From positions 211,475 through 275,474 of the forward strand of contig NZ_SCVC01000046.1 in the NCBI RefSeq assembly GCF_004297405.1: a DNA stretch of 64,000 nucleotides. Reading direction: 5' to 3'. Shown here one piece after another: positions 9,070 through 19,219 of this stretch. The translations under genes and the position numbers were made by a program. Position 1 is the first letter of the stretch; every line of letters starts with the position of its first letter. The stretch comes from Reyranella sp. (lineage in GTDB: Bacteria; Pseudomonadota; Alphaproteobacteria; Reyranellales; Reyranellaceae). A model generated the notes under the pieces. It was given only the letters and a program-made list of their open reading frames with translations. It was not told the DNA's origin and ran no database searches.

Positions 9070-9093
9070 GCGCTGGGGACGTACTTCCAGCGC
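9070..9093. terminator. Candidate bidirectional terminator hairpin between secB and dnaQ
   Basis: A perfect 7-bp inverted repeat, GCGCTGG (9070-9076) and CCAGCGC (9087-9093), with a 10-nt loop sits between the converging stop codons of secB and dnaQ. There is no run of T on either side, so it may act as a Rho-assisted end or an mRNA 3' stabiliser rather than a classic intrinsic terminator. Confidence 0.35.
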
Positions 9094-9770
9094 TACTCCT
9101 TCAGCCAGATCGGATCGCTGACTTTCTTCAGGAACTCGGCATGGGCGGCGAGTTCCGCGGCGCTCGCTACATGCGGACGTGCCGGACGCACCGGTCGCTT
9201 CACCGCCAGCATGCCGCTCAGGCCCGTCGCCGCCATCTCGGGCGCGAGACCCAGATCGCGCTGCCGGCCGCCGCTCAGCTCGAGATAGACCTCAGCCAAT
9301 AGTTCGGAATCGAGCAACGCCCCGTGCTTGGTGCGCTTGGCATTGTCGATGCTGAAGCGATCGCAGAGGGCGTCGAGGCTGGCGCGCTGGCCGGGAAACT
9401 TGCGCCGCGCCAACGAAACCGTGTCGACATAATCGTTCGTCAGCTTCGCGCGGCCGGTGCGCGCCAGCTCGGCATTGAGGAAGCCCAGGTCGAACTGCGC
9501 GTTATGGATCACGAGCTGCGCGTCGCCCAGGAACTCGATGAATTCCTCGACCTTGTCGGCAAACAGCGGCTTGTCCGCCAGGAACTCGTCGGTGAGGCCG
9601 TGCACTTCCTGCGCGCCCGCCGGCATCGGCATCTCGGGATTAAGATAGAGCTGCAACGAGCGGCCCGTGGCCACCATGTTCACGAGCTCGATGCAGCCGA
9701 TCTCGACCACGCGATGGCCGGCGAGAGGGTCGAGGCCCGTGGTTTCCGTATCGAGAACGACTTCGCGCAT
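9093..9770 (-). CDS. dnaQ: DNA polymerase III epsilon subunit (3'-5' proofreading exonuclease)
   Basis: 225 aa. Exo I motif VLDTETTGLDP (Asp and Glu metal ligands), Exo II with VIHNAQFDLGFLN, and Exo III with KRTKHGALLDSELLAEVY (His/Asp) are all intact. The protein provides proofreading within the replicative polymerase core. It lies 26 nt downstream of coaE on the same strand, the usual alphaproteobacterial pair. The start MREVVLDTETTG leaves no room for an extension before the first strand. Confidence 0.95.
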   Translation of the reverse strand: MREVVLDTETTGLDPLAGHRVVEIGCIELVNMVATGRSLQLYLNPEMPMPAGAQEVHGLTDEFLADKPLFADKVEEFIEFLGDAQLVIHNAQFDLGFLNAELARTGRAKLTNDYVDTVSLARRKFPGQRASLDALCDRFSIDNAKRTKHGALLDSELLAEVYLELSGGRQRDLGLAPEMAATGLSGMLAVKRPVRPARPHVASAAELAAHAEFLKKVSDPIWLKE

Positions 9771-9796
9771 TGACCCGTTCTAGCTTACTTGCGGTG

Positions 9797-10459
9797 CTAT
9801 TTACGACGGGCGCGCGCGAGCTGGCCTGTGAATTTCTCCCGCCACGGATTGGGGGGCCAGAATCGCCCTGGCAATGTGCGTAGTTCGGCCACAGCACGAA
9901 CCAGCGCCGACCGAGTCGGCGCCAGCCCCATACCCGTCGGGATCACGATGCTGGCCTTGCGACGCTTCAGGGTATCCGGCACCTGCTGACGCAGGATGCC
10001 GGCAAATTTCTCCGCCGTCATGCCGGGCCGGGCCATGACGCGCCGGCGCTGCAGAAAGGCCGGCGCGCTCACGACCAGCGTCGCATCCACGCGACGCTCC
10101 CCCAGCCCCTCGAAGAGCAGCGGGATATCGAGCACCACCAGCTTCTCGCCGGCCAGCGCGGCCCGCCGCAGGAAGGCGCGCTGCTTCTTGAAGACCAGCG
10201 GATGCACGATCGCCTCGAGCCGGCGCAGCGCCTCCTTGTTGCCGAAGACGCGCGCACCCAGCGCCTGGCGGTCGAGCACGCCCGCCTTCACGACGCCGGG
10301 GAACGCCGCTTCGATTCCGGGAAGAGCCGCGCCACCAGGCGCCTGCAGTTCATGAACGGCGGCATCGGCGTCGTACACGGGCACGCCCATCTCCCGCAGC
10401 ATCTTCGCTGCGGTCGACTTGCCCATGCCGATCGAGCCGGTCAATCCGACAATGACCAT
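9797..10459 (-). CDS. coaE: Dephospho-CoA kinase
   Basis: 220 aa. P-loop GLTGSIGMGKSTAAKM at residues 5-20, the YDADAAVHEL segment that binds dephospho-CoA, and DIPLLFEGLGE in the CoA-binding region identify the last enzyme of CoA biosynthesis, which phosphorylates the ribose 3'-OH. The C-terminal tail is basic. coaBC, an earlier step of the same pathway, is at 20723-21949 in this window. It lies immediately upstream of dnaQ. Confidence 0.95.
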   Translation of the reverse strand: MVIVGLTGSIGMGKSTAAKMLREMGVPVYDADAAVHELQAPGGAALPGIEAAFPGVVKAGVLDRQALGARVFGNKEALRRLEAIVHPLVFKKQRAFLRRAALAGEKLVVLDIPLLFEGLGERRVDATLVVSAPAFLQRRRVMARPGMTAEKFAGILRQQVPDTLKRRKASIVIPTGMGLAPTRSALVRAVAELRTLPGRFWPPNPWREKFTGQLARARRK

Positions 10460-10494
10460 CTACGGCAACGCTATACCAAACCTCAGGACGCAGC

Positions 10495-11472
10495 TCAGGG
10501 AACCAGGATCGTCTGACCGGTGGTCTTGCGGCTCTCGAGATCGATATGCGCCTGCGCAGCGTCGCCCAGCGGATAGCGCTGATCGATGGCGATCTTCACC
10601 TTGCCGCTCTTCACCATCTTGAACAGCGACTTGGCGCTCGCTTCGAGTTCGGCGCGCGTGGCGGTGTAGGCGCCGAGGCTCGGACGTGTGACATAGAGCG
10701 AGCCCTTGGTGTTCAGGATGCCGAGCGCTACCGGCGGCACTGCGCCGGAAGCATTGCCGAACGACACCATCAGGCCGCGCGGCTGCAAGCAGTCGAGCGA
10801 AGCATTCCAGGTATCCTTGCCGACACCATCGAACACGACGGGCACGCCCTTGCCCTTGGTGATCTTCTTCACCTCGGCAACGATGTCGTCCTTGGTGTAG
10901 TCGATCACCCACTTGTAGCCATTCTTCTTGGCGAGAGCGGCCTTCTCGGCCGACGAGGTCGTGCCGATCACCTTGTAGCCGCGTGCCTTGGCCCACTGGC
11001 CGAACAGCAGACCGACGCCGCCGGCGGCGGCATGGAACAGGATGGTGTCGCCCTTCTTCAGCCAGCCCTTGGGCGTGTGGTCGACGAGATATTCCGTCGT
11101 CATGCCCTTCAGCATGATCGCCGCGGCCTGCTCGTCGCTCACGCCCTTCGGCACATGCACGAGCTGGTCGGTACCCATCAGGCGCTCTTCGCAATAGGCA
11201 CCGAGCACGCCGCAATAGGCGACACGATCGCCCTTCTTGAAGCCCCTCACCTTGGGGCCGACTTCGACGATCACGCCCGCGCCTTCGCGGCCGACGGCGT
11301 TGGGCAACGGCGTCTGGTAGAGGCCGGAGCGGGTATAGACATCGATGAAGTTGAGGCCGATTGCGGTGTGACGGATCTTTACCTGGCCGGGGCCAGGCGA
11401 ACCGACCTCGACGTCCTCGAGCTTCATCTTCTCGGGACCGCCATTTTCATGAATCAGGATGGACTTGGACAT
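10495..11472 (-). CDS. Quinone oxidoreductase, zinc-independent MDR family (QorA-like)
   Basis: 325 aa. The N-terminal GroES-like part contains GLNFIDVYTRSGLY and NAVGREGAGVIVEVGP, diagnostic of NADPH:quinone oxidoreductases. The Rossmann domain has HAAAGGVGLLFGQWAKARG. No structural or catalytic zinc cysteine cluster is visible, consistent with the QOR branch. It is a cytoplasmic NADPH-dependent reductase of quinones or enones. The ATG at 11472 follows GGGGAG; a longer upstream frame is not supported. It lies 35 nt before coaE and may be a separate transcription unit. Confidence 0.88.
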   Translation of the reverse strand: MSKSILIHENGGPEKMKLEDVEVGSPGPGQVKIRHTAIGLNFIDVYTRSGLYQTPLPNAVGREGAGVIVEVGPKVRGFKKGDRVAYCGVLGAYCEERLMGTDQLVHVPKGVSDEQAAAIMLKGMTTEYLVDHTPKGWLKKGDTILFHAAAGGVGLLFGQWAKARGYKVIGTTSSAEKAALAKKNGYKWVIDYTKDDIVAEVKKITKGKGVPVVFDGVGKDTWNASLDCLQPRGLMVSFGNASGAVPPVALGILNTKGSLYVTRPSLGAYTATRAELEASAKSLFKMVKSGKVKIAIDQRYPLGDAAQAHIDLESRKTTGQTILVP

Positions 11473-11588
11473 AAGAAGCTCCCCAGTGAGGCGGTGGTCA
11501 CTGAAGGTCCCCCCGCTCGGCGGCGTCGAGTATAGTGACCGGCCTTTTTCGCGCCAGCCCAGCGCAGCCCTGTTGTCAGGAGGGTTTA

Positions 11589-12716
11589 TTGCCACGGCGC
11601 CGTGACCTTCTTTTTACGACAGCCGCCGCCCTGCTGGCGGCGCCAGCGATCGCCCGCGCGCAGATGGTCCTGCGCAGTGCAAAGGCGTCGTATCGCGTGG
11701 TAACGCTCGCCCAGGACCTCGAACAGCCGTGGGGCATGGCCTTCCTGCCGGACGGCCGCCTGTTGATCACAGAGCGGCCCGGCCGGTTGCGCGTGTTCGC
11801 CAACGGCCGGCTGGAGCGCGCACCGATCGGCGGCGTGCCGCGGGTCGTGGCCAGCGGCCAGGGTGGCCTCCTCGACATCTGCCTGCATCCGCGCTTTGTC
11901 GAGAACCGTACGCTCTGTCTGACCTACTCCGGGCCAGGGGAAGGCGGTGCAGCTACGGTGTTGGCGCGCGCTGAATTCCGCGACGGCGGTGGGTTGCGAA
12001 ACGTCCAGCCGATCTTCGAAGCCTTGCCACGCACTTCAGGCGGGCTGCACTTCGGCTCGCGCATCGTCTTCGACCGTGCGGGGCTGATCTACGTGACCGC
12101 TGGTGAACGCTATCAGATGCAGCGCGCCCAGAGGCTCGACGATCTCGGCGGCAAGGTCGTGCGGCTTCGCGACGACGGTTCCGTACCCTCCGACAATCCC
12201 TTCGTCGGCCGCGCCGGCGTGCGGCCGGAAATTTTCTCGTATGGCCATCGTAACCCGCAGGGCATGGCGATGCACCCTACGACCGGCCGTATCTGGCTGA
12301 CCGAGCACGGCCCGCGGGGTGGCGATGAACTCAACCTGCTGAAGGCCGGCGCCAACTATGGCTGGCCGCTCGCGACCCATGGCGTCGACTATAGCGGCGC
12401 CGTCATCAGCCCCAACAAGAGCTTGCCCGGGATGGAAGATCCGGTTCGCTTCTGGGTGCCGTCGATCTCGCCCAGCGGTCTTGCCTTCTACACCGGCGAT
12501 CGCTTTCCCGGCTGGAAGGGCTCGCTGTTTACGGGCGCCCTCTCCAACAACGCGCTGTTTCGCATCGAGCTCGATGGCGAACGGTACGTGAGCGAGGAAC
12601 GGTTGCTCGTCGACCTGCTTCCGTATATCCGCGACGTCCGGCAGGGCCCCGATGGCCTGATCTACGTCGTGACCCATACCGATTCCGGCGGTCTCTACCG
12701 ACTGGAACCCGCCTGA
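11589..12716 (+). CDS. Periplasmic PQQ-dependent aldose sugar dehydrogenase-like protein (YliI/Asd family)
   Basis: About 375 aa, a six-bladed beta-propeller of the soluble glucose/sorbosone dehydrogenase family. Visible signatures are LEQPWGMAFLPDGRLLITERPGRL, GGLLDICLHPRF, HFGSRIVFD, SYGHRNPQGMA and LTEHGPRGGDELN, including the PQQ-binding His and Arg positions. The N-terminus PRRRDLLFTTAAALLAAPAIARA looks like a Tat-type leader. The TTG at 11589 is chosen because CAGGAGGG lies 5-12 nt before it; an in-frame ATG at 11535 would put extra residues ahead of the leader. PQQ synthesis genes are not in the window. The stop lies 3 nt before maf. Confidence 0.85.
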   Translation: MPRRRDLLFTTAAALLAAPAIARAQMVLRSAKASYRVVTLAQDLEQPWGMAFLPDGRLLITERPGRLRVFANGRLERAPIGGVPRVVASGQGGLLDICLHPRFVENRTLCLTYSGPGEGGAATVLARAEFRDGGGLRNVQPIFEALPRTSGGLHFGSRIVFDRAGLIYVTAGERYQMQRAQRLDDLGGKVVRLRDDGSVPSDNPFVGRAGVRPEIFSYGHRNPQGMAMHPTTGRIWLTEHGPRGGDELNLLKAGANYGWPLATHGVDYSGAVISPNKSLPGMEDPVRFWVPSISPSGLAFYTGDRFPGWKGSLFTGALSNNALFRIELDGERYVSEERLLVDLLPYIRDVRQGPDGLIYVVTHTDSGGLYRLEPA

Positions 12717-12719
12717 TCC

Positions 12720-13343
12720 ATGCTCATTCTCGCCTCTGCCAGTCCCTCGCGCCGCCAGCTCCTCGCCAATGCCGGCCTCGATTTCACGATCGAGCCGTCG
12801 GGGGTCGACGAGGACGAGGTGAAACTGAGCCTCGTCGCTGAACGCGCCGCACCGCAGGACGTTGCCGAGACTCTGGCCGAGCTCAAGGCGCAGCGTGTTT
12901 CAAAACGACATCCTGCAGCGATGGTGATTGGCTCTGATTCGACGCTCGCCTGCAATGGCCGCCTGTTCGACAAACCACCGACACTCGCGGCGGCCCGCCA
13001 GCAGCTCCTCGATCTCCGCGGCCAGATGCACGAGCTTTGTTCGTCGGTCGTCGTCGCGCGCGGCGGTGCACGGCTATGGCACCATAACGAGCGTGCCCGC
13101 CTCACGATGCGGCCTTTCACCGAGTCTTTCCTCGACGCCTACCTGGCGCGTGCCGGTGAAGGCATCACGTCTTCGGTCGGCGCCTATCACTTGGAAGGCG
13201 TTGGCGCCCATTTGTTCAGCCGCATCGATGGCGACTACTTCACCATTCTCGGCTTGCCGCTGCTGCCGTTACTCTCCTTCCTGGCCGAGCACGGGATAGG
13301 CCTGGAAAAGGCCCAAGGGAAATCCCGGGAGAAATCCGCGTGA
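12720..13343 (+). CDS. maf: Maf-like nucleotide pyrophosphatase
   Basis: 207 aa. LILASASPSRRQLLANAG is the diagnostic N-terminus (residues 2-19), VIGSDSTLACNG holds the catalytic Asp, and GEGITSSVGAYHLEGVGAHLF is the YhdE/YceF-type substrate loop. Maf proteins hydrolyse modified or non-canonical nucleoside triphosphates. It overlaps aroE by 4 nt (GTGA), so translation is probably coupled. Confidence 0.93.
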   Translation: MLILASASPSRRQLLANAGLDFTIEPSGVDEDEVKLSLVAERAAPQDVAETLAELKAQRVSKRHPAAMVIGSDSTLACNGRLFDKPPTLAAARQQLLDLRGQMHELCSSVVVARGGARLWHHNERARLTMRPFTESFLDAYLARAGEGITSSVGAYHLEGVGAHLFSRIDGDYFTILGLPLLPLLSFLAEHGIGLEKAQGKSREKSA

Positions 13344-14230
13344 ACGCCTACGAACAACTCGTTGCCGAAGCGCAGGGTCGGCCCTTCGCCGCCATCGTCG
13401 GCTGGCCAGTCGAACATTCGCGCTCGCCGGCTCTCCATGGCTTTTGGCTGCGGCAGAACCGCATCGACGGTCACTACGGCCGCCTGCCGGTCGAGCCGCG
13501 CCGCGCCGCGCTCGAAGAGCTGGTCACCTTTCTCAAGCGCACGCCCAATGCGCGCGGCTGCAACCTCACCCTGCCGCATAAGATCGAGATCATGCCGCTG
13601 CTCGATCACATCGATCCCGTGGCCAAGCGCATCGGCGCGGTGAACACCGTGGTGAAACAGCCCGACGGTACGCTGGAAGGTCGCAACACTGATGCGTTCG
13701 GCTTTCTCGAGGCCCTGAAATACAATGCACCGCATTGGACGGCCACCTCGGGGCCGGTCTTGGTGCTAGGCGCCGGTGGTGCTGCGCGCGCCGTGGTAGC
13801 GAGCCTGATCGATGAGGGCGTGCCCGAACTCCGAATGGTCAACCGCACCCGCCAATCCGCCGTCGATCTTGGCGTCGCCTTCACACCGTCGGATGGTCGT
13901 CGCGTCGTCATCGGCTCCTGGAACGAACGAAGCGAACTGCTTGCTGGAGCCACCTTGTTGGTCAACACCACGTCGCTCGGCATGAAGGGCCAGCCTGCGC
14001 TCGATATCGATCTCGCACCGTTGCCCCGCCAGGCCGCGGTCTACGACATTGTCTACGTGCCGCTCGAAACCGGACTGCTCGCCGCGGCCCGCGCGCGTGG
14101 CAATCGCTGCGTCGACGGGCTAGGCATGTTGCTGCATCAGGGTCGGCCGGGCTTCGAAGCGTGGTTCGGCAAGAAGGTCGATGTCAGTGCCGAACAACGA
14201 CGCGCGGTCGCGGCCGATCTCGGCGTTTGA
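13340..14230 (+). CDS. aroE: Shikimate dehydrogenase
   Basis: 296 aa. The shikimate-binding SRSPALH near residue 30, NLTLPHK with the catalytic Lys, GRNTDAFGF, the NADP-binding GAGGAARAVVASL, and VNRT marking the NADP-preferring loop are all intact. The enzyme reduces 3-dehydroshikimate in aromatic amino-acid synthesis. It starts with GTG inside the maf stop. The maf-aroE pair near dnaQ-coaE is a hallmark alphaproteobacterial order, although here the four genes are split between strands by inserted genes. Confidence 0.95.
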   Translation: MNAYEQLVAEAQGRPFAAIVGWPVEHSRSPALHGFWLRQNRIDGHYGRLPVEPRRAALEELVTFLKRTPNARGCNLTLPHKIEIMPLLDHIDPVAKRIGAVNTVVKQPDGTLEGRNTDAFGFLEALKYNAPHWTATSGPVLVLGAGGAARAVVASLIDEGVPELRMVNRTRQSAVDLGVAFTPSDGRRVVIGSWNERSELLAGATLLVNTTSLGMKGQPALDIDLAPLPRQAAVYDIVYVPLETGLLAAARARGNRCVDGLGMLLHQGRPGFEAWFGKKVDVSAEQRRAVAADLGV

Positions 14231-14247
14231 GCGTAGAGGGTCTCAGT

Positions 14248-14682
14248 ATGGACAGTAATCCGCCCGACGGTTTCAAACCGCTGTTTCGCACCAGCCCGTT
14301 CCTCGATCACAACGGGCCATTCTTCTATCGCGAGAACAGTGACGGCACCTTCGTGGTCGGCCTGCGCATCCAGCCCAAGCATGCCAATGCACGCGGCATC
14401 GCCCATGGCGGGCTGCTGATGACGCTTTGCGACATTGCCTTGGGCTATCGCACGACACGCAGCCAAACGCCGTCGCCCATGCTCACCACGGCGAGCGTGA
14501 AGACGGATTTCGCCGGATCGGCCAAGCTCGGCGACTGGGTCGAGGCGCATGTCGACGTGCACAAAGTCGGCGGCCGCCTGGCTTTCGCCAATTGCTACCT
14601 GATGGTCGGCGAGGAGCGCATCGTGCATGCCAGCGCCGTGTTCGCCCGCACCGGCGATCGCCCGGCGGGGACGCCCTCTTGA
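14248..14682 (+). CDS. PaaI-type hotdog-fold acyl-CoA thioesterase
   Basis: 144 aa single hotdog domain. ARGIAHGGLLMTLCDIALGY contains the HGG motif and the downstream catalytic Asp of the PaaI/YdiI class, and TTASVKTDFAGSAKLGDWVEA is the second conserved block. It probably hydrolyses aryl- or acyl-CoA thioesters. The ATG at 14248 follows GTAGAGGG and starts 17 nt after aroE. The stop overlaps the start of the MFS gene. Confidence 0.85.
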   Translation: MDSNPPDGFKPLFRTSPFLDHNGPFFYRENSDGTFVVGLRIQPKHANARGIAHGGLLMTLCDIALGYRTTRSQTPSPMLTTASVKTDFAGSAKLGDWVEAHVDVHKVGGRLAFANCYLMVGEERIVHASAVFARTGDRPAGTPS

Positions 14683-15887
14683 AACTGGTCCTGACGGCCT
14701 TCCTGCCGTTCGCGCTGGGCTATTTCCTGAGTTTCCTCTTCCGCTCGTTGAACGCCGTGGTGGCGCCGGCGCTGCAGAGCGAACTCGGCCTCGGCGAAGC
14801 GGCGATCGGCGTCGTGACCTCAATGTATCTCGCGGCCTTCGTGGTTGCCCAGCTGCCGGCCGGCGTGGCGTTGGACCGATTCGGCCCGCGCCGCGTAGCG
14901 CCGGTGATGCTGCTGGCGACGGCAGTTGGCGCCGTCGTTTTCGCCTTCGGTCAGGACGTGGTGACGCTCAGCATCGGCCGCGCCCTGATCGGTCTCGGCC
15001 TGTCCGTCGCGTTGATGTGCGGCTTCAAGGCCAATGTCCTTTACTGGCCGATCGGCCGCCTGCCACTTGCCAATGCCATCATGATGACCTTCGGCGGGCT
15101 GGGCGCGGCCATGGCGACGCGGCCGGTGCAGTGGCTGCTGGTCGACTACGATTGGCGCCACATCTTCCTGGCCCTGGCCGTCATCACCGTGGCCGTGGCG
15201 CTCTATCAGTTGCTCGCCGCACCTGCTTACGAACGCGGCGGCAAGGGCCGGCTGAAAGACGAAGTGCACGGTCTGCTGGGTGTGCTCAAGACGCCCCTCT
15301 TCTGGCGCGCGGGCCTGGCCCCCACTTTCTCGCTGGGTGTCTGGATCTGTTATGCGAGCTTCTGGGCAGCGGGATGGCTACGCGACGTTGCCCATCTCGA
15401 CGAACCGTCGGTGGGTGTCGCGCTGTTCGCGCTCTCGATCGCCATCATCCCAGGCTACTTCTTCAGCGGCATGATCGTCGACCTGCTGCACCGCCGTGGC
15501 ATCCGCGGCGGGCGCGTGCTGTTGGTCTACGGGCTGCTGTTCCTCGCCATCCATGTGCCGATCGCGATGAACGTCACCACGATGCCCAAGCTCCTGTGGT
15601 TCACCTACGTCATGCTGGGTGGCATGCCGGTCGTCTGCTACGCGCTGGTCACGCGCGCCTTCGCGCCCGAACTCGCCGGCCGGGTGAACACCACGCTCAA
15701 TCTGGTCTGTATGGGGATCGCGTTCCTGGTACAGGCCGCGATCGGTCCGGCACTGGCCTGGATGGAAACCGCGCATGGCCTGCCACGCCCCCAGGCCCAT
15801 CAGCTCGTGACCTTCGCCCTGCTGGCGATGCAGGCCATGGCCTGGGCCTGGTTCGCCGCGAGCCGTGAGGCCCGCGGCTTACCGTAA
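14679..15887 (+). CDS. MFS transporter (12 TM)
   Basis: 402 aa with 12 predicted hydrophobic helices. The loop 2-3 MFS signature appears as GVALDRFGPRRVAPV, preceded by TSMYLAAFVVAQLP. A TTG start at 14679 overlaps the thioesterase stop (TTGA) with CGGCGGGGA upstream; frames opening further left run inside the thioesterase gene in another phase and are rejected. The substrate is unknown. It converges with rho, leaving only 3 nt between the stops and no terminator hairpin. Confidence 0.85.
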   Translation: MKLVLTAFLPFALGYFLSFLFRSLNAVVAPALQSELGLGEAAIGVVTSMYLAAFVVAQLPAGVALDRFGPRRVAPVMLLATAVGAVVFAFGQDVVTLSIGRALIGLGLSVALMCGFKANVLYWPIGRLPLANAIMMTFGGLGAAMATRPVQWLLVDYDWRHIFLALAVITVAVALYQLLAAPAYERGGKGRLKDEVHGLLGVLKTPLFWRAGLAPTFSLGVWICYASFWAAGWLRDVAHLDEPSVGVALFALSIAIIPGYFFSGMIVDLLHRRGIRGGRVLLVYGLLFLAIHVPIAMNVTTMPKLLWFTYVMLGGMPVVCYALVTRAFAPELAGRVNTTLNLVCMGIAFLVQAAIGPALAWMETAHGLPRPQAHQLVTFALLAMQAMAWAWFAASREARGLP

Positions 15888-15890
15888 GGC

Positions 15891-17270
<1,380 letters not shown>

Positions 17271-17355
17271 TTGTCTTCAGTCTGGTGGGAAATGACGCAC
17301 GCGCTTGCGTTGGCCGGGACGGCCAAACCTTGAAAACAGCGCTGTGTCGTACTGG

Positions 17356-17400
17356 TGGGCCCCGTCGAGTTACCGCCGGGGAGGCAGTGCCAGGGGCCCA
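17356..17400 (-). promoter_or_regulatory. rho leader: long inverted repeat
   Basis: Perfect 8-bp arms TGGGCCCC (17356-17363) and GGGGCCCA (17393-17400) with a 29-nt loop, placed just after the predicted transcription start of rho. A second hairpin, TTGGCC/GGCCAA with a 5-nt loop, lies at 17310-17326. rho is autoregulated by premature termination in its leader in other bacteria, so a structured leader of about 135 nt is expected to matter. Confidence 0.45.
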
Positions 17401-17411
17401 AAGGTAACGTT

Positions 17412-17440
17412 TATATAGGGACGCACCCCGGCCCTGTCAA
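17412..17440 (-). promoter_or_regulatory. sigma70-type promoter for rho
   Basis: On the minus strand TTGACA (17440-17435) is followed by exactly 17 nt and TATATA (17417-17412). The -35 is a perfect match and the -10 differs at two positions from TATAAT. The -35 overlaps the stop codon of the upstream cupin gene. Confidence 0.7.
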
Positions 17441-17835
17441 AGCCCCGCCGTCGCCACCGGCCGGTGTTCGGTGCCGGCCCCGGGGGTCACGAACAGGAGC
17501 TGGCCGGGCTTTTTCACGATGCCGCGATGCCAGGCACCCTGTGGCACGACGAAGGTCTGCCCGGGGATGAGCGCCGTCCGCTGTTCCCCGGACGCCGTCT
17601 CGATCACCATCTCCATCTCGCCCGACAGCAGGGTCAGGATCTCCTCGCCGGCCGGGTGGCGTTCCCAATGCGGCCAATCGCCGGACTGGTCGAAAATGCC
17701 CATCAGCCGGCCTTTTTGGAGTTCGCGGCGCTGATCGACCGTCGCCCAGAAGGCTTCGCCGCCTTCGACGACGGATGCTCGCTCGTCCGGCCGAAGATGG
17801 ATGTAGGTCCCGTCGAGTGTAAAGGCCTGGCTCAT
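17437..17835 (-). CDS. Single-domain cupin protein
   Basis: 132 aa. Cupin motif 1 is HWERHPAGEEILTLLSGEMEM and motif 2 is PGQTFVVPQGAWHRGI. The metal-binding His and Glu positions are largely present. The small cupin fold covers isomerases, dioxygenases and binding proteins, so the function is open. It overlaps the start of the downstream-reading group: its ATG lies 4 nt inside the dehydrogenase gene end (17832-17835), so the two are translationally coupled. It ends at the rho promoter. Confidence 0.75.
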   Translation of the reverse strand: MSQAFTLDGTYIHLRPDERASVVEGGEAFWATVDQRRELQKGRLMGIFDQSGDWPHWERHPAGEEILTLLSGEMEMVIETASGEQRTALIPGQTFVVPQGAWHRGIVKKPGQLLFVTPGAGTEHRPVATAGL

Positions 17836-18743
17836 GACTCCTCCTCTGCCAGCATCTCGGCATAGCGGAAGATCTCGGTATGGTCGGCACCCTTGCCAAG
17901 CTTGCCGTCGGCCGCCGTCCAGTAGGAAACGGCCTGCTGGAGGTTCGGCATCTTGAGCTTGAGGTGCTGGGCAACGTCGCCGGCGGTGCGCAGGTCCTTG
18001 GCCATCAGCGCCGTCGTGAAACCTGCCGAGAAAGTACGTGACACCACGAACTGACGACCCTTCACTTCGGTGGCGTTGCTCTTGCCTGTCGAGCTATTGA
18101 AGACATCGACCATCGTGCCGGGATCGAGCCCGAAAGCCTCGCCTACCACCAGCGCCTCGCACATGGCGACCAGCCCCGCCGCCGACAGATAGTTGTTCAG
18201 CGCCTTCAGCGCATGCCCTGCGCCGGCTGGGCCGCACAGGGTGATGGTTTTGCCCATGGCACCGAACACCGGCCGCACACGTTCGAGATCGGCAGCCGCG
18301 CCGCCCACCATGATGCTGAGCGAACCATCGACCGCACGTTTCACACCGCCCGACACCGGCGCATCGAGCAGCGCGACACCGCGGCCGGCGAGATCGCGCG
18401 CCAGCTTTTGAGTATCGACAGGATTGGACGAGCTCATGTCCATGACGAGCGCGCCGGCCTCGAGACCTTCGACCGCAGCATCACGGCCTTCGAGCACGGC
18501 CCGCCGCACGATCTTGCCATCCGGCAGCATGGTGATCAGGGCCGCCGCACCCTGGGCAGCCGCCTTCGCCGAAGCCGTCGCCAGAGCCGAAGGATGTGCG
18601 CCGACGAAATCCGAAACCGCCTTCTGCGAGACGTCGAACACGCGCAGCTTGAACCCTGCCTCGACGAGACGCGTCGCCATCGGACGCCCCATCATGCCGA
18701 GACCGATGAAGGCAATGGTGGCGGGAGGTGCAAGCGTCGTCAT
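17832..18743 (-). CDS. 3-hydroxyisobutyrate dehydrogenase-family NAD(P)-dependent oxidoreductase
   Basis: 303 aa beta-hydroxyacid dehydrogenase. N-terminal Rossmann motif IAFIGLGMMGRPMATRLVEAG, substrate motif LLDAPVSGGVKRAVDGSLSIMVGG, and the catalytic-Lys segment AGAGHALKALNNYLSA are all intact. Relatives act on 3-hydroxyisobutyrate, tartronate semialdehyde or 2-hydroxy-3-oxopropionate; the sequence does not decide. It overlaps the GNAT gene upstream and the cupin downstream by 4 nt each, forming a tight operon. Confidence 0.88.
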   Translation of the reverse strand: MTTLAPPATIAFIGLGMMGRPMATRLVEAGFKLRVFDVSQKAVSDFVGAHPSALATASAKAAAQGAAALITMLPDGKIVRRAVLEGRDAAVEGLEAGALVMDMSSSNPVDTQKLARDLAGRGVALLDAPVSGGVKRAVDGSLSIMVGGAAADLERVRPVFGAMGKTITLCGPAGAGHALKALNNYLSAAGLVAMCEALVVGEAFGLDPGTMVDVFNSSTGKSNATEVKGRQFVVSRTFSAGFTTALMAKDLRTAGDVAQHLKLKMPNLQQAVSYWTAADGKLGKGADHTEIFRYAEMLAEEES

Positions 18744-19216
18744 GGTTCAACCCCTGAAATGAGGTCGTATTCATAGAGCGGCAGCAGCCGGCCGGGAATG
18801 GCGTCGGACGGCGCGTTTCGCACGAAGCGCGCGCCCATGCGCTCATAGAACGACACGGCGTTGGGATCGGCAAGGATGGTCATGCGCCGTGCGCCCAGGC
18901 CGCGCGCCATGCTGGCAGCGGCCTGAAACAGCAGACGGCCAGCGCCCGATCCGATCGCTGGCGGATCGACGAACAGCGAGTCGAGATCGACCGTCTCGCC
19001 GTCGCCCAGAACCGCTGCCATCCCAAGTGCTGGACCTTTAGCGGCGGCCGCGACCAGCACACGGCCAGCAGCGATATCCGCCGCGTCGACAGCAAGGGCC
19101 GCCGCACTCAGCTTCATGAAAGCATCGTCGTAGGCCCAATGCGCCTTCGATCTGATGCAGAGCGCAGTGAGCGTCGCCGCCTCGCCCGGCCGAGCCGGTC
19201 TGACGACGACGGTCAT
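18740..19216 (-). CDS. GNAT-family N-acetyltransferase
   Basis: 158 aa. Acetyl-CoA binding motif A is seen as DSLFVDPPAIGSGAGRLLFQAAASMAR, followed by ADPNAVSFYERMGARFV, the typical beta5-alpha5 end of GNAT enzymes. The substrate is unknown. The start at 19216 lies 3 nt after the upstream carboxymuconolactone-decarboxylase-like stop, and it overlaps the dehydrogenase by 4 nt. Confidence 0.82.
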   Translation of the reverse strand: MTVVVRPARPGEAATLTALCIRSKAHWAYDDAFMKLSAAALAVDAADIAAGRVLVAAAAKGPALGMAAVLGDGETVDLDSLFVDPPAIGSGAGRLLFQAAASMARGLGARRMTILADPNAVSFYERMGARFVRNAPSDAIPGRLLPLYEYDLISGVEP

Positions 19217-19219
19217 CGC

